Shown here in pieces: positions 1 to 8,268 of a DNA stretch of 64,000 bases. The stretch is from positions 1 to 64,000 of the forward strand of contig NZ_FYED01000020.1 in NCBI RefSeq assembly GCF_900187565.1, in the 5' to 3' direction. The notes under the pieces are model-generated. The model was not told the DNA's origin and ran no database searches. It worked only from the letters and a program-made list of their open reading frames with translations. The DNA comes from Pseudomonas sp. Irchel 3A7 (GTDB taxonomy: Bacteria; Pseudomonadota; Gammaproteobacteria; Pseudomonadales; Pseudomonadaceae). How positions within the stretch are numbered: the first letter of the stretch is position 1; every line of letters starts with the position of its first letter. A program made the position numbers and the translations under genes.

Positions 1-147
1 CTGGAGCACGATCTACATCACAGGCAAAAAGCCTAAGGAGCTGCACGGCTTCCAAGTCCCTCCCTCGATGATCAGTCGAGAACTATCGCTCCTGATGGAG
101 CGATAGTCGAGATACAAGGAGCTGCCGAAGGCTGCGATCTTTTTTAC
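1..147. other. Intergenic start of window with hairpin and a common Pseudomonas repeat
   Basis: I see no coding region here. A perfect 10-bp inverted repeat (ctatcgctcc / ggagcgatag, 83-92 and 97-106, 4-nt loop) is followed at about 120-147 by a 'gagctgccgaaggctgcg' motif and a T run. That motif recurs between genes in fluorescent pseudomonads, as far as I remember. It lies just past the 3' end of the minus-strand DUF481 gene and could end transcription from the plus side. Confidence 0.4.
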
Positions 148-150
148 GTG

Positions 151-1158
151 TTACCAGGTCACGCCAAACCCGGCGGTGTATCGGGTCTTGTCCAGATCGG
201 CATCGTTGGTGCCGCTGATGATGTCCTTCTCTGCCTTGAGATTGAGCGATGCCCAATCAGTCACCTTGTAGCGCAAGCCCATCTCTGCATCCAGCGCATA
301 CTCGGCCACGCCCGACAGCGGCTTGCCCACTTCGCCGTTGGTGAAGAACTCCACTTTCTTGCCAATCAGATAGCGGTTGTAATCCCACTTCATCGCCACG
401 GAATAGAAGTTCTCCTTGCTGCCATCGGCGAATTGATAATCCGTGCGGTTGATCAGCGAACCGAGGGAGAAAGCGCCCAACTCGTCATCCCAGAACTGAT
501 AACCCGGGCCGGTACCGATGGTGCGCTGACGGGACAGATCTTCGACCTTGTCGCGCTTGTAGACCAGGCGACCCTGCCAGAACCATTTTTCCGTCAGGAA
601 GCGATCGAGGGAGTATTCGCCACGCCAGTTGTCCGTGGTGGTCACGTCATCCTGGTATTCGCGGTTGTACTCGCCTTCCGCGATGTGGCGCCAACGACCA
701 TGACGCGCCGTGGTCTTGAAATCGATGTCGTAATCATCGGTATCTTTCTCGGCGCGCTGGTAATCCAGGGCCGCGTCGATATTCCCCTTCCACACCAGAT
801 CCTCGACCACCGGCTTGGGCTTGAGGATCTGCTGGATACTGGCCAGTTCGACGGTCTTGGGTCCATCGCCGTTGGCCAGGGTAACCTTGCCGTCATCCGC
901 CGCGTGCAGCGCCTTGGCCTTTTCCCCTGTGTAGGCATCCTGCTTGACCAGCATCTGCTGATCGCTTTCCAGGGTTTTGACCTGTTTCCAGTCGATAGGC
1001 ACGTCACCGGCGTACTCGGTCTTGATCAGCAGCTTGCCACCGTCGAAAAGAACGATCTTGCCGCTCAGCTTGTCACCGTTCTTCAACCAGACGGTATCCG
1101 CGAGCAAGGGAGAGGAAGCGCTGACGACAGCGAGGCACAGCAGAGTTCTGGACAACAT
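151..1158 (-). CDS. DUF481 (YdiY-like) outer-membrane beta-barrel protein
   Basis: The product of about 335 residues opens with a signal peptide (MLSRTLLCLAVVSASSPLLA) and ends in Trp, as expected of a C-terminal barrel strand recognised by the BAM complex. The N-terminal part (about residues 20-110) has the 'VWLKNGDKLSGKI' type repeat seen in DUF481 proteins. From about 120 on there are alternating amphipathic strands rich in Tyr, Trp and Asp. I chose the Met at 1158 rather than one six codons upstream because it directly precedes the signal peptide. Role unknown; DUF481 proteins are described as salt- or stress-induced outer-membrane proteins. It stands alone on the minus strand. Confidence 0.8.
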   Translation of the reverse strand: MLSRTLLCLAVVSASSPLLADTVWLKNGDKLSGKIVLFDGGKLLIKTEYAGDVPIDWKQVKTLESDQQMLVKQDAYTGEKAKALHAADDGKVTLANGDGPKTVELASIQQILKPKPVVEDLVWKGNIDAALDYQRAEKDTDDYDIDFKTTARHGRWRHIAEGEYNREYQDDVTTTDNWRGEYSLDRFLTEKWFWQGRLVYKRDKVEDLSRQRTIGTGPGYQFWDDELGAFSLGSLINRTDYQFADGSKENFYSVAMKWDYNRYLIGKKVEFFTNGEVGKPLSGVAEYALDAEMGLRYKVTDWASLNLKAEKDIISGTNDADLDKTRYTAGFGVTW

Positions 1159-1348
1159 AAGCAAATACAGACTCAAGATTGCGAAAAAAAGTCGGCATTA
1201 TCCGCAGGAATAAGGCCCTAGCAAGGACTGACACGACTATTTCGAATGAGTTCATTTCTCAACACGCGATCCTCGAATTACTCTACAGACGGTACTGTGA
1301 ATTTTTTCAGGGTTATTTTTCAGGAATACTTTTTCAGGAACACTGGAC

Positions 1349-1702
1349 GTGAACGAACCCACCGCTGAAACCGAGAGTGCGGCACAAATCCGACGCACGG
1401 CGTTGTACCTGACCCTCGCGCAAGTGCCCGAAGGCAAGGTGGTGAGTTATGGCCAATTGGCGGAGCTCGCCGGCCTCGGCCGCGCCGCTCGCTGGGTGGG
1501 ACGGACATTGAGCCAACTGCCCGGTGACAGTAAATTACCCTGGCACCGTGTACTCGGTGCAGGCGGACGTATCAGCCTGCCCGCGGGCAGCCCATCCGGG
1601 GACGAACAACGCGCACGATTGCGCATGGAGGGCATCAGTATCCTGAATAATCGTGTTGATATTCGGCGCCATGGCTGGCGCCCGGTAGAGCACAGCGGTT
1701 AG
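1349..1702 (+). CDS. atl: Alkyltransferase-like protein (Atl/YbaZ family)
   Basis: A 117-aa single-domain protein of the MGMT C-terminal fold. The helix-turn-helix segment 'GKVVSYGQLAELAG' (about 29-42) and a 'PWHRVLGAGG' active-site loop (64-73) are clear. In O6-alkylguanine transferases this loop reads PCHR; here Trp65 replaces the acceptor Cys. That substitution defines the ATL family, which binds alkylated guanine without repairing it and hands the lesion to nucleotide excision repair. The gene lies 44 bp upstream of the AmpG-like permease in the same direction. No N-terminal Ada or MGMT domain is present, as is usual for bacterial Atl. Confidence 0.85.
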   Translation: MNEPTAETESAAQIRRTALYLTLAQVPEGKVVSYGQLAELAGLGRAARWVGRTLSQLPGDSKLPWHRVLGAGGRISLPAGSPSGDEQRARLRMEGISILNNRVDIRRHGWRPVEHSG

Positions 1703-1746
1703 AGTGCGCGCTTTGTTTCCGTATTTCTTGAGGCAGACTCCAGCCC

Positions 1747-3306
1747 ATGCCCCGTAAAACCTGGCGCGCCGCGCTCGCTGCCTATGCCAGCCCCTCGACG
1801 CTTGTACTGTTGCTGCTGGGTTTCGCCGCCGGCCTGCCCTACATGCTGGTGTTCTCGACACTTTCGGTCTGGTTGCGTGAAGCCGGCGTTGCTCGCGAAA
1901 CCATCGGCTATGCAAGCCTGATCGGCTTGGCCTATGCCTTTAAATGGGTCTGGTCACCGCTGCTCGACCAATGGCGCCTGCCATTCCTCGGCAAGCTGGG
2001 TCGACGCCGCTCCTGGCTGGTGCTGTCCCAGGCACTGGTCATCCTCGGCTTGATCGGGATGGGTTTCTGCGACCCGCAAAAGCATTTGTCCTGGCTGATC
2101 GCTATCGCGGTGGTCGTCGCCTTTGCCTCGGCGACGCAAGATATTGCCGTAGACGCCTATCGCCTGGAAATTGCCGATGACACTCGTCAAGCGGCCCTGG
2201 CGGCCAGTTACATGTCCGGTTATCGGATCGCCGCGCTGCTGGCGACGGCTGGCGCCCTGTATTTTGCCGAAGGTTTCGGCTCCACCGGTTTCAACTACAA
2301 ACATTCTGCATGGGCCGGCACCTACATCTTGTTCGGTGCCCTGATGGTACCGGCCCTCCTGACCAGCATATTCATGCGCGAACCACCGGTTCCACTGCGC
2401 ACTCAATTGCAGGCCGGGCGCTACAGTTTCGTGCATCAACTGGCCTCGGTGTTCGTGCTGATCGTACTGCTGGTTTCCGTACCGGCCATGTTCACCCAAC
2501 TCTACAACACCGACTTCGCCAGCGTGCTGTTCGAAGGTGCGAGTCCGCTCGACCTGTTGCTCGAAGACCGAGCGTTCCTGCGGGCCATCCTCTACACCAC
2601 GCTCACTGCCCTATGCCTGTCGGCCATGGGCCGTCGCGGCCTGGCACCGGTGCTGACACCGGTCAACGACTTCATTCTGCGTTATCGCTGGCAAGCGCTG
2701 TTGCTGCTTGGACTGATCGCGACCTATCGGATGTCCGATACGGTCATGGGCGTGATGGCCAACGTGTTCTACATCGACCAGGGCTTCACCAAGGACCAGA
2801 TCGCCAGCGTCAGCAAAATCTTCGGCTTGATCATGACCCTGGTCGGCGCCGGCATGGGCGGCCTGTTGATCGTGCGCTTCGGCATCCTGCCGATCCTGTT
2901 CATCGGTGGCGCTGCGTCGGCGGGCACTAACATATTGTTCCTGATGCTGGCCGACATGGGGCCGAACCTGCAGATGCTGGTGGTCACCATATCCCTGGAC
3001 AACTTCAGCTCGGGCCTGGCGACCTCGGCGTTCGTCGCTTACCTGTCGAGCCTGACCAACCTGAAGTTCTCCGCCACCCAATACGCCCTGCTCAGCTCGA
3101 TCATGCTCTTGCTGCCCCGCCTGATCGGCGGCTATTCCGGGGTCATGGTGGAGAAATTCGGTTACCACAATTTCTTCCTGATCACCGCCCTGCTGGGTGT
3201 TCCGACGCTGCTGTTGATCGCCTTGCACTGGTTCCAGGAGAACCGCCGCGAAGGCCCGACACCGACGCCTGACCCCGTGCCCACCCAGGTCGCGGAAGAA
3301 TCGTAG
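1747..3306 (+). CDS. ampG: AmpG-family muropeptide permease (MFS)
   Basis: A 519-aa integral membrane protein with about 12-14 hydrophobic segments. The first segment, 'FAAGLPYMLVFSTLSVWL', and the following 'KWVWSPLLD' loop are characteristic of AmpG, the inner-membrane importer of GlcNAc-anhydroMurNAc-peptides released during cell-wall turnover. Such import feeds peptidoglycan recycling and, in species with AmpR/AmpC, controls beta-lactamase induction. Pseudomonads carry more than one AmpG-like permease (AmpG and AmpP), so which paralogue this is cannot be settled from the sequence alone. A hydrophilic, Pro/Thr-rich tail ends the protein. Confidence 0.8.
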   Translation: MPRKTWRAALAAYASPSTLVLLLLGFAAGLPYMLVFSTLSVWLREAGVARETIGYASLIGLAYAFKWVWSPLLDQWRLPFLGKLGRRRSWLVLSQALVILGLIGMGFCDPQKHLSWLIAIAVVVAFASATQDIAVDAYRLEIADDTRQAALAASYMSGYRIAALLATAGALYFAEGFGSTGFNYKHSAWAGTYILFGALMVPALLTSIFMREPPVPLRTQLQAGRYSFVHQLASVFVLIVLLVSVPAMFTQLYNTDFASVLFEGASPLDLLLEDRAFLRAILYTTLTALCLSAMGRRGLAPVLTPVNDFILRYRWQALLLLGLIATYRMSDTVMGVMANVFYIDQGFTKDQIASVSKIFGLIMTLVGAGMGGLLIVRFGILPILFIGGAASAGTNILFLMLADMGPNLQMLVVTISLDNFSSGLATSAFVAYLSSLTNLKFSATQYALLSSIMLLLPRLIGGYSGVMVEKFGYHNFFLITALLGVPTLLLIALHWFQENRREGPTPTPDPVPTQVAEES

Positions 3307-3449
3307 GAAATATCTGCAGGACACGTTGCAAAGGGCGGCGAGATTGCCGCCCTGCTGCCATACCGCCGACCGCACGCCTGTACGACAGCGGATCTCGCCC
3401 GTACAATGCTCCGTCATTTCTCGTCATCAGCAATCGATAACGGCCAACC

Positions 3450-5165
3450 ATGCGCACCAGTCAATTTTTGCTCGCCACACAGAAAGAAACGCCTTCCGAC
3501 GCGGTTGTGATCAGCCATCAGCTGATGCTGCGCGCCGGTATGATCCGCAAACTTGCCTCGGGCCTGTACACCTGGCTGCCGATGGGCTTGCGAGTGATGC
3601 GCAAGGTCGAAGCCGTCGTTCGCGAAGAAATGAACGCCGCCGGCTCGCTCGAAGTGTTGATGCCGAGCACTCAACCGGCTGAGCTGTGGCAGGAATCCGG
3701 TCGCTGGGAAGAGTACGGCCCTGAACTGCTGCGCTTCAAGGATCGCCACGGTCGCGATTTCTGCGCCGGCCCGACCCACGAAGAAGTCATCACCGATCTG
3801 ATGCGCAACGAGCTGAGCAGCTACAAGCAGCTGCCGATCAATCTGTACCAGATCCAGACCAAATTCCGTGATGAAATCCGCCCACGCTTCGGTTTGATGC
3901 GCGGCCGCGAATTCATCATGAAGGACGCCTACTCGTTCCACGCTGACCAGCCATCGCTGCAGGTCACCTACGACCGCATGCACCAGGCGTACTGCAACGT
4001 GTTTACCCGCCTGGGCCTGAAATTCCGTCCGGTTGAAGCCGACAACGGCTCCATTGGCGGCGCCGGCTCCCACGAATTCCACGTACTGGCCGAATCCGGC
4101 GAAGACGACATCGTCTTCAGCAACGGTTCCGACTACGCCGCGAACATCGAGAAAGCCGAAGCCGTGCCGCGTGAAACGTCCCGTCCAGCACCGGCTGAAG
4201 AGCTGCGCCTGGTCGATACACCTGATACCAAGACCATTGCCGCGCTGGTGGAAAAATTCAATCTGCCGATTGAAAAGACCATCAAGACCCTGGTGGTGCA
4301 CGCCGAAGAGAAAGGCAAGTTGATTGCCCTGATCATCCGTGGCGACCACGAACTGAACGAAATCAAGGCCGCCAACCAGCCTGGTGTCGCCAGCCCGCTG
4401 GTCATGGCTTCCGAAGCCGAACTGCGTGACGCCATCGGCGCCGGCGCTGGTTCCCTCGGCCCGCTGAACCTGCCACTGCCGATCATCATCGACCGTTCCG
4501 TCGAACTGATGAGCGACTTCGGCATCGGTGCCAACATCGATGACAAACACTACTTCGGCGTGAACTGGGAGCGCGACCTGCCGGTTCCGACCGTTGCCGA
4601 CCTGCGTAACGTGGTCAGCGGCGACCCTAGCCCGGACGGCAAGGGCACCCTGGAAATCAAGCGCGGCATCGAAGTCGGACACATCTTCCAGCTGGGCAAC
4701 AAGTACAGCAAGGCGATGAAGTGCGAAGTGCTGGGCGAGAACGGCAAGCCGGTCACCCTGGAAATGGGCTGCTATGGCATCGGCGTTTCCCGCGTGGTCG
4801 CGGCCGCCATCGAGCAGAACAACGACGAGAAAGGGATTATCTGGAGCGACACCCTGGCGCCGTTCCAGATCGCCCTGGTGCCGCTGCGCTACGAAACCGA
4901 CCTGGTGCGCGAAGCCACCGACAAGCTGTATGCAGAACTGACTGCAGCCGGCTTCGAAGTGCTGCTGGACGACCGCGACAAGAAAACCAGCCCGGGCATC
5001 AAGTTCGCGGACATGGAGCTGATCGGCATTCCCCATCGCATCGTGGTCAGTGACCGCGGTCTCGCCGAAGGCAACCTGGAATACAAGAGCCGTACCGAGG
5101 CCGAGCCGCAAGCGCTGCCGGTTGCTGACGTACTGCCGTTCCTTCAGGCCCGTATCCGCCGCTGA
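3450..5165 (+). CDS. proS: Prolyl-tRNA synthetase
   Basis: A 571-aa class II aminoacyl-tRNA synthetase of the bacterial type. Motif 2 is around 'KFRDEIRPRFGLMRGREFIMKDAYSFH' (about 138-164) and motif 3 around 'GCYGIGVSRVVAA' (about 440-452). Between them lies the roughly 180-residue INS editing domain (about 225-400), which hydrolyses mischarged Ala-tRNA(Pro). The C-terminal anticodon-binding domain begins near residue 470 with 'PFQIALVPL'. Length and domain order match E. coli ProS. The start at 3450 gives the conserved N-terminus 'MRTSQFLLATQKETP'. Confidence 0.97.
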   Translation: MRTSQFLLATQKETPSDAVVISHQLMLRAGMIRKLASGLYTWLPMGLRVMRKVEAVVREEMNAAGSLEVLMPSTQPAELWQESGRWEEYGPELLRFKDRHGRDFCAGPTHEEVITDLMRNELSSYKQLPINLYQIQTKFRDEIRPRFGLMRGREFIMKDAYSFHADQPSLQVTYDRMHQAYCNVFTRLGLKFRPVEADNGSIGGAGSHEFHVLAESGEDDIVFSNGSDYAANIEKAEAVPRETSRPAPAEELRLVDTPDTKTIAALVEKFNLPIEKTIKTLVVHAEEKGKLIALIIRGDHELNEIKAANQPGVASPLVMASEAELRDAIGAGAGSLGPLNLPLPIIIDRSVELMSDFGIGANIDDKHYFGVNWERDLPVPTVADLRNVVSGDPSPDGKGTLEIKRGIEVGHIFQLGNKYSKAMKCEVLGENGKPVTLEMGCYGIGVSRVVAAAIEQNNDEKGIIWSDTLAPFQIALVPLRYETDLVREATDKLYAELTAAGFEVLLDDRDKKTSPGIKFADMELIGIPHRIVVSDRGLAEGNLEYKSRTEAEPQALPVADVLPFLQARIRR

Positions 5166-5182
5166 AACCAGATAGAGACGTC

Positions 5183-6136
5183 ATGTTCAAGCGAAACACC
5201 TTAGGCCTCGGTGGTGCCGCCCTGTGCGGCACCCTGCTGGTCAGCGGCTGTGCCAATCACATGTCACAACGCAGCGAGCACGAGGAACGTGTCGAGCGCA
5301 AACTGCTCGATCACAGCCTGCAGATCGATGTTGGCGAGCCCAAGGTGCTTGAGCTGCCGCAACGCCGGGTGAAAATCCACGAGCAGAAGACTTTCGAAGT
5401 CACTGAGTTCGAAGTCACGCGCCATTACGATCGCTACACGCCTTACCAACCCTGGCGGGAGGTCTACGAGATCCCGCTGGGCGCGGTGGCGGTGGTAGGT
5501 GGTGTCGGCGCGAACGTGGTCAACGTGTTTGCCCTCGGCAACCTTCCCGATAGCGTGACCCGGGACTGGTTCAGTTATGGTTTTGCCGGGCTCAATCCCT
5601 TCATGAACGTGCAATCCAACGGTCGCGCGCAACAGAACCTGGCCGGGATCGACGAAGTCCAGCTCGACAAGCGTACGGAATACTCGAGCCTGCCGTGGAG
5701 CGAGCGTCCGGTCGAGGTCAAGGCCGGCAAGGAAACTTTCGAGCTGAGCACTGACAAAAACGGCGTTCTGCGCCTGAACCTGTTGGACAGCCCGTTCGCC
5801 GAACATGACCTGAACCATCTGGGCAAGCTGCAGATCAGTGTCGCGGACGGCAAGGATGACGTGCACACCGACTCGACCCTGGCATTGAGCAGCACCTTGC
5901 GCGGCAAGCTGCTCGAAGCCCACGGACTGATTTACGACGACCTGGAAGATGACGAAGTGAGCCAGTGGGTTCACCGGGTCAAACGCCTGTCGGAACTGGG
6001 TCTGGAAGAAGAAGCCAGCGAACTGGAACAGAGCCTGATCGAACTGACTCGCAATGATCCCGAACTGCAGACCGAATTCCTCAAGTCCCTGACCAAGGAT
6101 GCCGGGCGCCTGGTGGCGGATCCGGGGCCGAATTAA
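5183..6136 (+). CDS. Uncharacterised lipoprotein
   Basis: A 317-aa protein starting 17 nt after proS. The N-terminus has a signal with a lipobox ending at Cys23 (LLVSGC), so it should be lipid-anchored to the inner or outer membrane. After a charged region there is a hydrophobic, Val/Gly-rich stretch at about 97-112 ('LGAVAVVGGVGANVVNVF'), possibly a membrane-inserted or buried segment. The C-terminal 70 residues are Glu/Leu-rich and look helical ('LSELGLEEEASELEQ'). I do not recognise a family. The spacing suggests cotranscription with proS but does not suggest a function. Confidence 0.75.
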   Translation: MFKRNTLGLGGAALCGTLLVSGCANHMSQRSEHEERVERKLLDHSLQIDVGEPKVLELPQRRVKIHEQKTFEVTEFEVTRHYDRYTPYQPWREVYEIPLGAVAVVGGVGANVVNVFALGNLPDSVTRDWFSYGFAGLNPFMNVQSNGRAQQNLAGIDEVQLDKRTEYSSLPWSERPVEVKAGKETFELSTDKNGVLRLNLLDSPFAEHDLNHLGKLQISVADGKDDVHTDSTLALSSTLRGKLLEAHGLIYDDLEDDEVSQWVHRVKRLSELGLEEEASELEQSLIELTRNDPELQTEFLKSLTKDAGRLVADPGPN

Positions 6137-6146
6137 TAGCTAAAAG

Positions 6147-6221
6147 CTTCGCGAGCCGGCTCGCTCCCACAGTTTCTTTGGCGTTCACAAATCCAATGTG
6201 GGAGCGAGCCTGCTCGCGAAG
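6147..6221. repeat. REP pair (BIME) after the lipoprotein gene
   Basis: Two REP units face each other: 'cttcgcgagccggctcgctcccaca' and its partner 'tgtgggagcgagcctgctcgcgaag', separated by about 24 nt. The left copy differs from the window consensus by one base (gcgagCcggctcgc). It sits between convergent genes (lipoprotein + and dinB -), where it can fold into a long stem and may contribute to mRNA 3' ends. Confidence 0.9.
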
Positions 6222-6257
6222 AGGCCCTGAAATTCACCGCCACATCAAAACCTGCCG

Positions 6258-7319
6258 CTACCGCTCGAATAACTCCATCTGCTCAAACCCGCCCCGCAAA
6301 TCCTCCAGCCTCACCCCCACCCCCAACAACCGCACCGGTTTGCCGCCGCGATTGAAAGCCTGGGTCAGCAACAACTGATAACTGCCCAGATCCCGCCCTG
6401 CCCCGGCCTGTTCCAGCGTGGTCTGGGTGAAGTCGTGGAATTTCACTTTGACGAAAGGCTTTCCAGGCCTGTAGCTGCTGTCGATTCGCGCCATGCGCCC
6501 GGCGAGGGTGTCCAGCAACTCGGGCAATTTATCCAGGCAACTCACCAGATCCGGCAGGTCGACGTCATAGGTATTTTCGACACTGATCGACTGCCGGCGA
6601 CTGTCGTTATGCACCTGACGATCATCGATCCCACGGGCCAGGCTCCAGAGTCGCTCGCCAAAGCTGCCGAATTCTCGCACCAGCGCCAATTTGTCCCACT
6701 CACGCAGTTGCGCGCAATCGAGGATGCCGAGCTTGCCCAACTTGTCGGCAGTCACTTTTCCGACCCCATGCAGCTTGCTCACCGGCAAGCCACTGACAAA
6801 ATCCTCGACCTGATCCGGCGTGATGACGAACAAACCATTGGGCTTTTTCCAGTCGCTGGCGATCTTGGCCAGAAACTTGTTCGGCGCCACACCCGCCGAG
6901 ACCGTGATATGCAGCTGATTCGACACCCGCCGACGGATGTCCTGGGCAATGCGTGTGGCGCTGCCGCCAAAATGCGCGCTGTCCGACACGTCCAGGTAAG
7001 CCTCGTCGAGGGAAAGCGGCTCAATGATGTCAGTGTAATCGCGGAAGATCGTATGAATTTCCTTCGAGGCTTCTCTATAGGCATCCATACGCGGCTTGAC
7101 GATGGTCAGGTCCGGACACAGTTTCAACGCGTGCCCGGAGGACATGGCCGAACGCACGCCGTAAGCCCGAGCCTCATAATTGCAGGTAGCAATCACGCCA
7201 CGCCGATCCGCCGCCCCGCCTACCGCCAGCGGTTTTCCGGCCAGGCGCGGGTCGTCACGCATCTCGATGGCAGCGTAGAAGCAGTCACAATCGACGTGGA
7301 TGATTTTTCGCTGGGTCAT
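6258..7319 (-). CDS. dinB: DNA polymerase IV (Y-family)
   Basis: A 353-aa translesion polymerase. The N-terminus 'IIHVDCDCFYAAIEMRDDP' carries the first metal-binding Asp and the steric-gate region. The catalytic 'LSLDEAYLDVS' motif supplies the Asp-Glu pair. Helix-hairpin-helix segments ('LHGVGKVTADKLGKLGI') and the little-finger domain follow. I used the ATG at 7319, since the 73 upstream codons that remain open show no similarity to the family. The last residues do not match the canonical beta-clamp motif QxxLPLF exactly; 'MELFER' may play that part. No clear LexA box is seen upstream. Confidence 0.93.
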   Translation of the reverse strand: MTQRKIIHVDCDCFYAAIEMRDDPRLAGKPLAVGGAADRRGVIATCNYEARAYGVRSAMSSGHALKLCPDLTIVKPRMDAYREASKEIHTIFRDYTDIIEPLSLDEAYLDVSDSAHFGGSATRIAQDIRRRVSNQLHITVSAGVAPNKFLAKIASDWKKPNGLFVITPDQVEDFVSGLPVSKLHGVGKVTADKLGKLGILDCAQLREWDKLALVREFGSFGERLWSLARGIDDRQVHNDSRRQSISVENTYDVDLPDLVSCLDKLPELLDTLAGRMARIDSSYRPGKPFVKVKFHDFTQTTLEQAGAGRDLGSYQLLLTQAFNRGGKPVRLLGVGVRLEDLRGGFEQMELFER

Positions 7320-7580
7320 ATCAACGCGGTATTCATGGATGAAGAAATGGCGACATGCCGTGTCGGATAAGCAGTATCTCACCGGCACCTGTATATAGCA
7401 CCAGTAGTCTGAAGGTTCTTTGCAACCTGTAGGAAAGCGCCAGGATAAATTTATTTTCTCAATCACAGGGTAGCTGCTGATAGAGCTGAAACCCTTGCCA
7501 CGCCTGCCTCTCAGGCCGACAAGCACATTCGCCAGCAAGCTAAGCGATTGAACCTGAAGAGGTTTTACCGAAATTTACGG

Positions 7581-7608
7581 TTGACACCCTGTCGATCCTC
7601 TGTAGAAT
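7581..7608 (+). promoter_or_regulatory. Sigma-70 promoter of the first initiator tRNA gene
   Basis: TTGACA (7581-7586) and TAGAAT (7603-7608) are separated by 16 bp and lie about 14 bp upstream of the tRNA. Confidence 0.7.
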
Positions 7609-7621
7609 GCCGACACACAGA

Positions 7622-7698
<77 letters not shown>

Positions 7699-7704
7699 AA
7701 CATC

Positions 7705-7736
7705 AAAAAAGGCTACTCGAAAGAGTGGCCTTTTTT
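7705..7736 (+). terminator. Rho-independent terminator of tRNA-fMet copy 1
   Basis: AAAAAAGGC(T)ACTC-gaaa-GAGT(G)GCCTTTTTT: a stem with one mismatch, a GNRA-type loop and a T run, starting six bases after the CCA end. Confidence 0.85.
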
Positions 7737-7875
7737 GTGCGCGCTTGTTTTTCAACCCGTCCGCCCTCTTCCCTGTTGCACGAATGAGAATTCGTTCAGA
7801 TTCCGAAACTTAAACCCAAGCCTGCGACCGTTCGCCGCGCTTTTACGTTTATTTGACCAGGTTCAGGATTAACGG

Positions 7876-7903
7876 TTGACACCAAGGCGTATCTCTATAG
7901 AAT
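7876..7903 (+). promoter_or_regulatory. Sigma-70 promoter of the second initiator tRNA gene
   Basis: TTGACA (7876-7881) and TAGAAT (7898-7903) with 16-bp spacing, matching the promoter of copy 1 although the spacer sequence has diverged. Confidence 0.7.
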
Positions 7904-7916
7904 GCCGCCACACAGA

Positions 7917-7993
<77 letters not shown>

Positions 7994-7999
7994 AACATC

Positions 8000-8031
8000 A
8001 AAAAAGGCTACTCGAAAGAGTGGCCTTTTTT
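8000..8031 (+). terminator. Rho-independent terminator of tRNA-fMet copy 2
   Basis: Same hairpin as after copy 1 (AAAAAGGCTACTC-gaaa-GAGTGGCCTTTTTT). Confidence 0.85.
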
Positions 8032-8268
8032 GTATCTGTTGAAAAAGTCCTTTCGCAACAATGATCTGTCACTGTGTGGTGAGCCGTTGGGAGTCACCAA
8101 TGCGCCGAGTCCGGACTATGCTCAATCGCAGACCCAGCCCTCTCCGACTGAGGACGCGCCGTCGCGAACACCCAGCGGCAGGCGTTACAATTTGTGATTA
8201 TTTTTTTCTACAGGGATTGGTAACTTGGCTGGATACCCCCATCCTGTCGCGCACAATCCAAGAGGTGA

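Noticed and set aside
3414..5111. Long open frame antisense to proS (565 codons)
   Set aside because: It is the shadow of a high-GC gene: the plus strand encodes a complete ProS, while the antisense translation is rich in His/Gln/Val with no family features.
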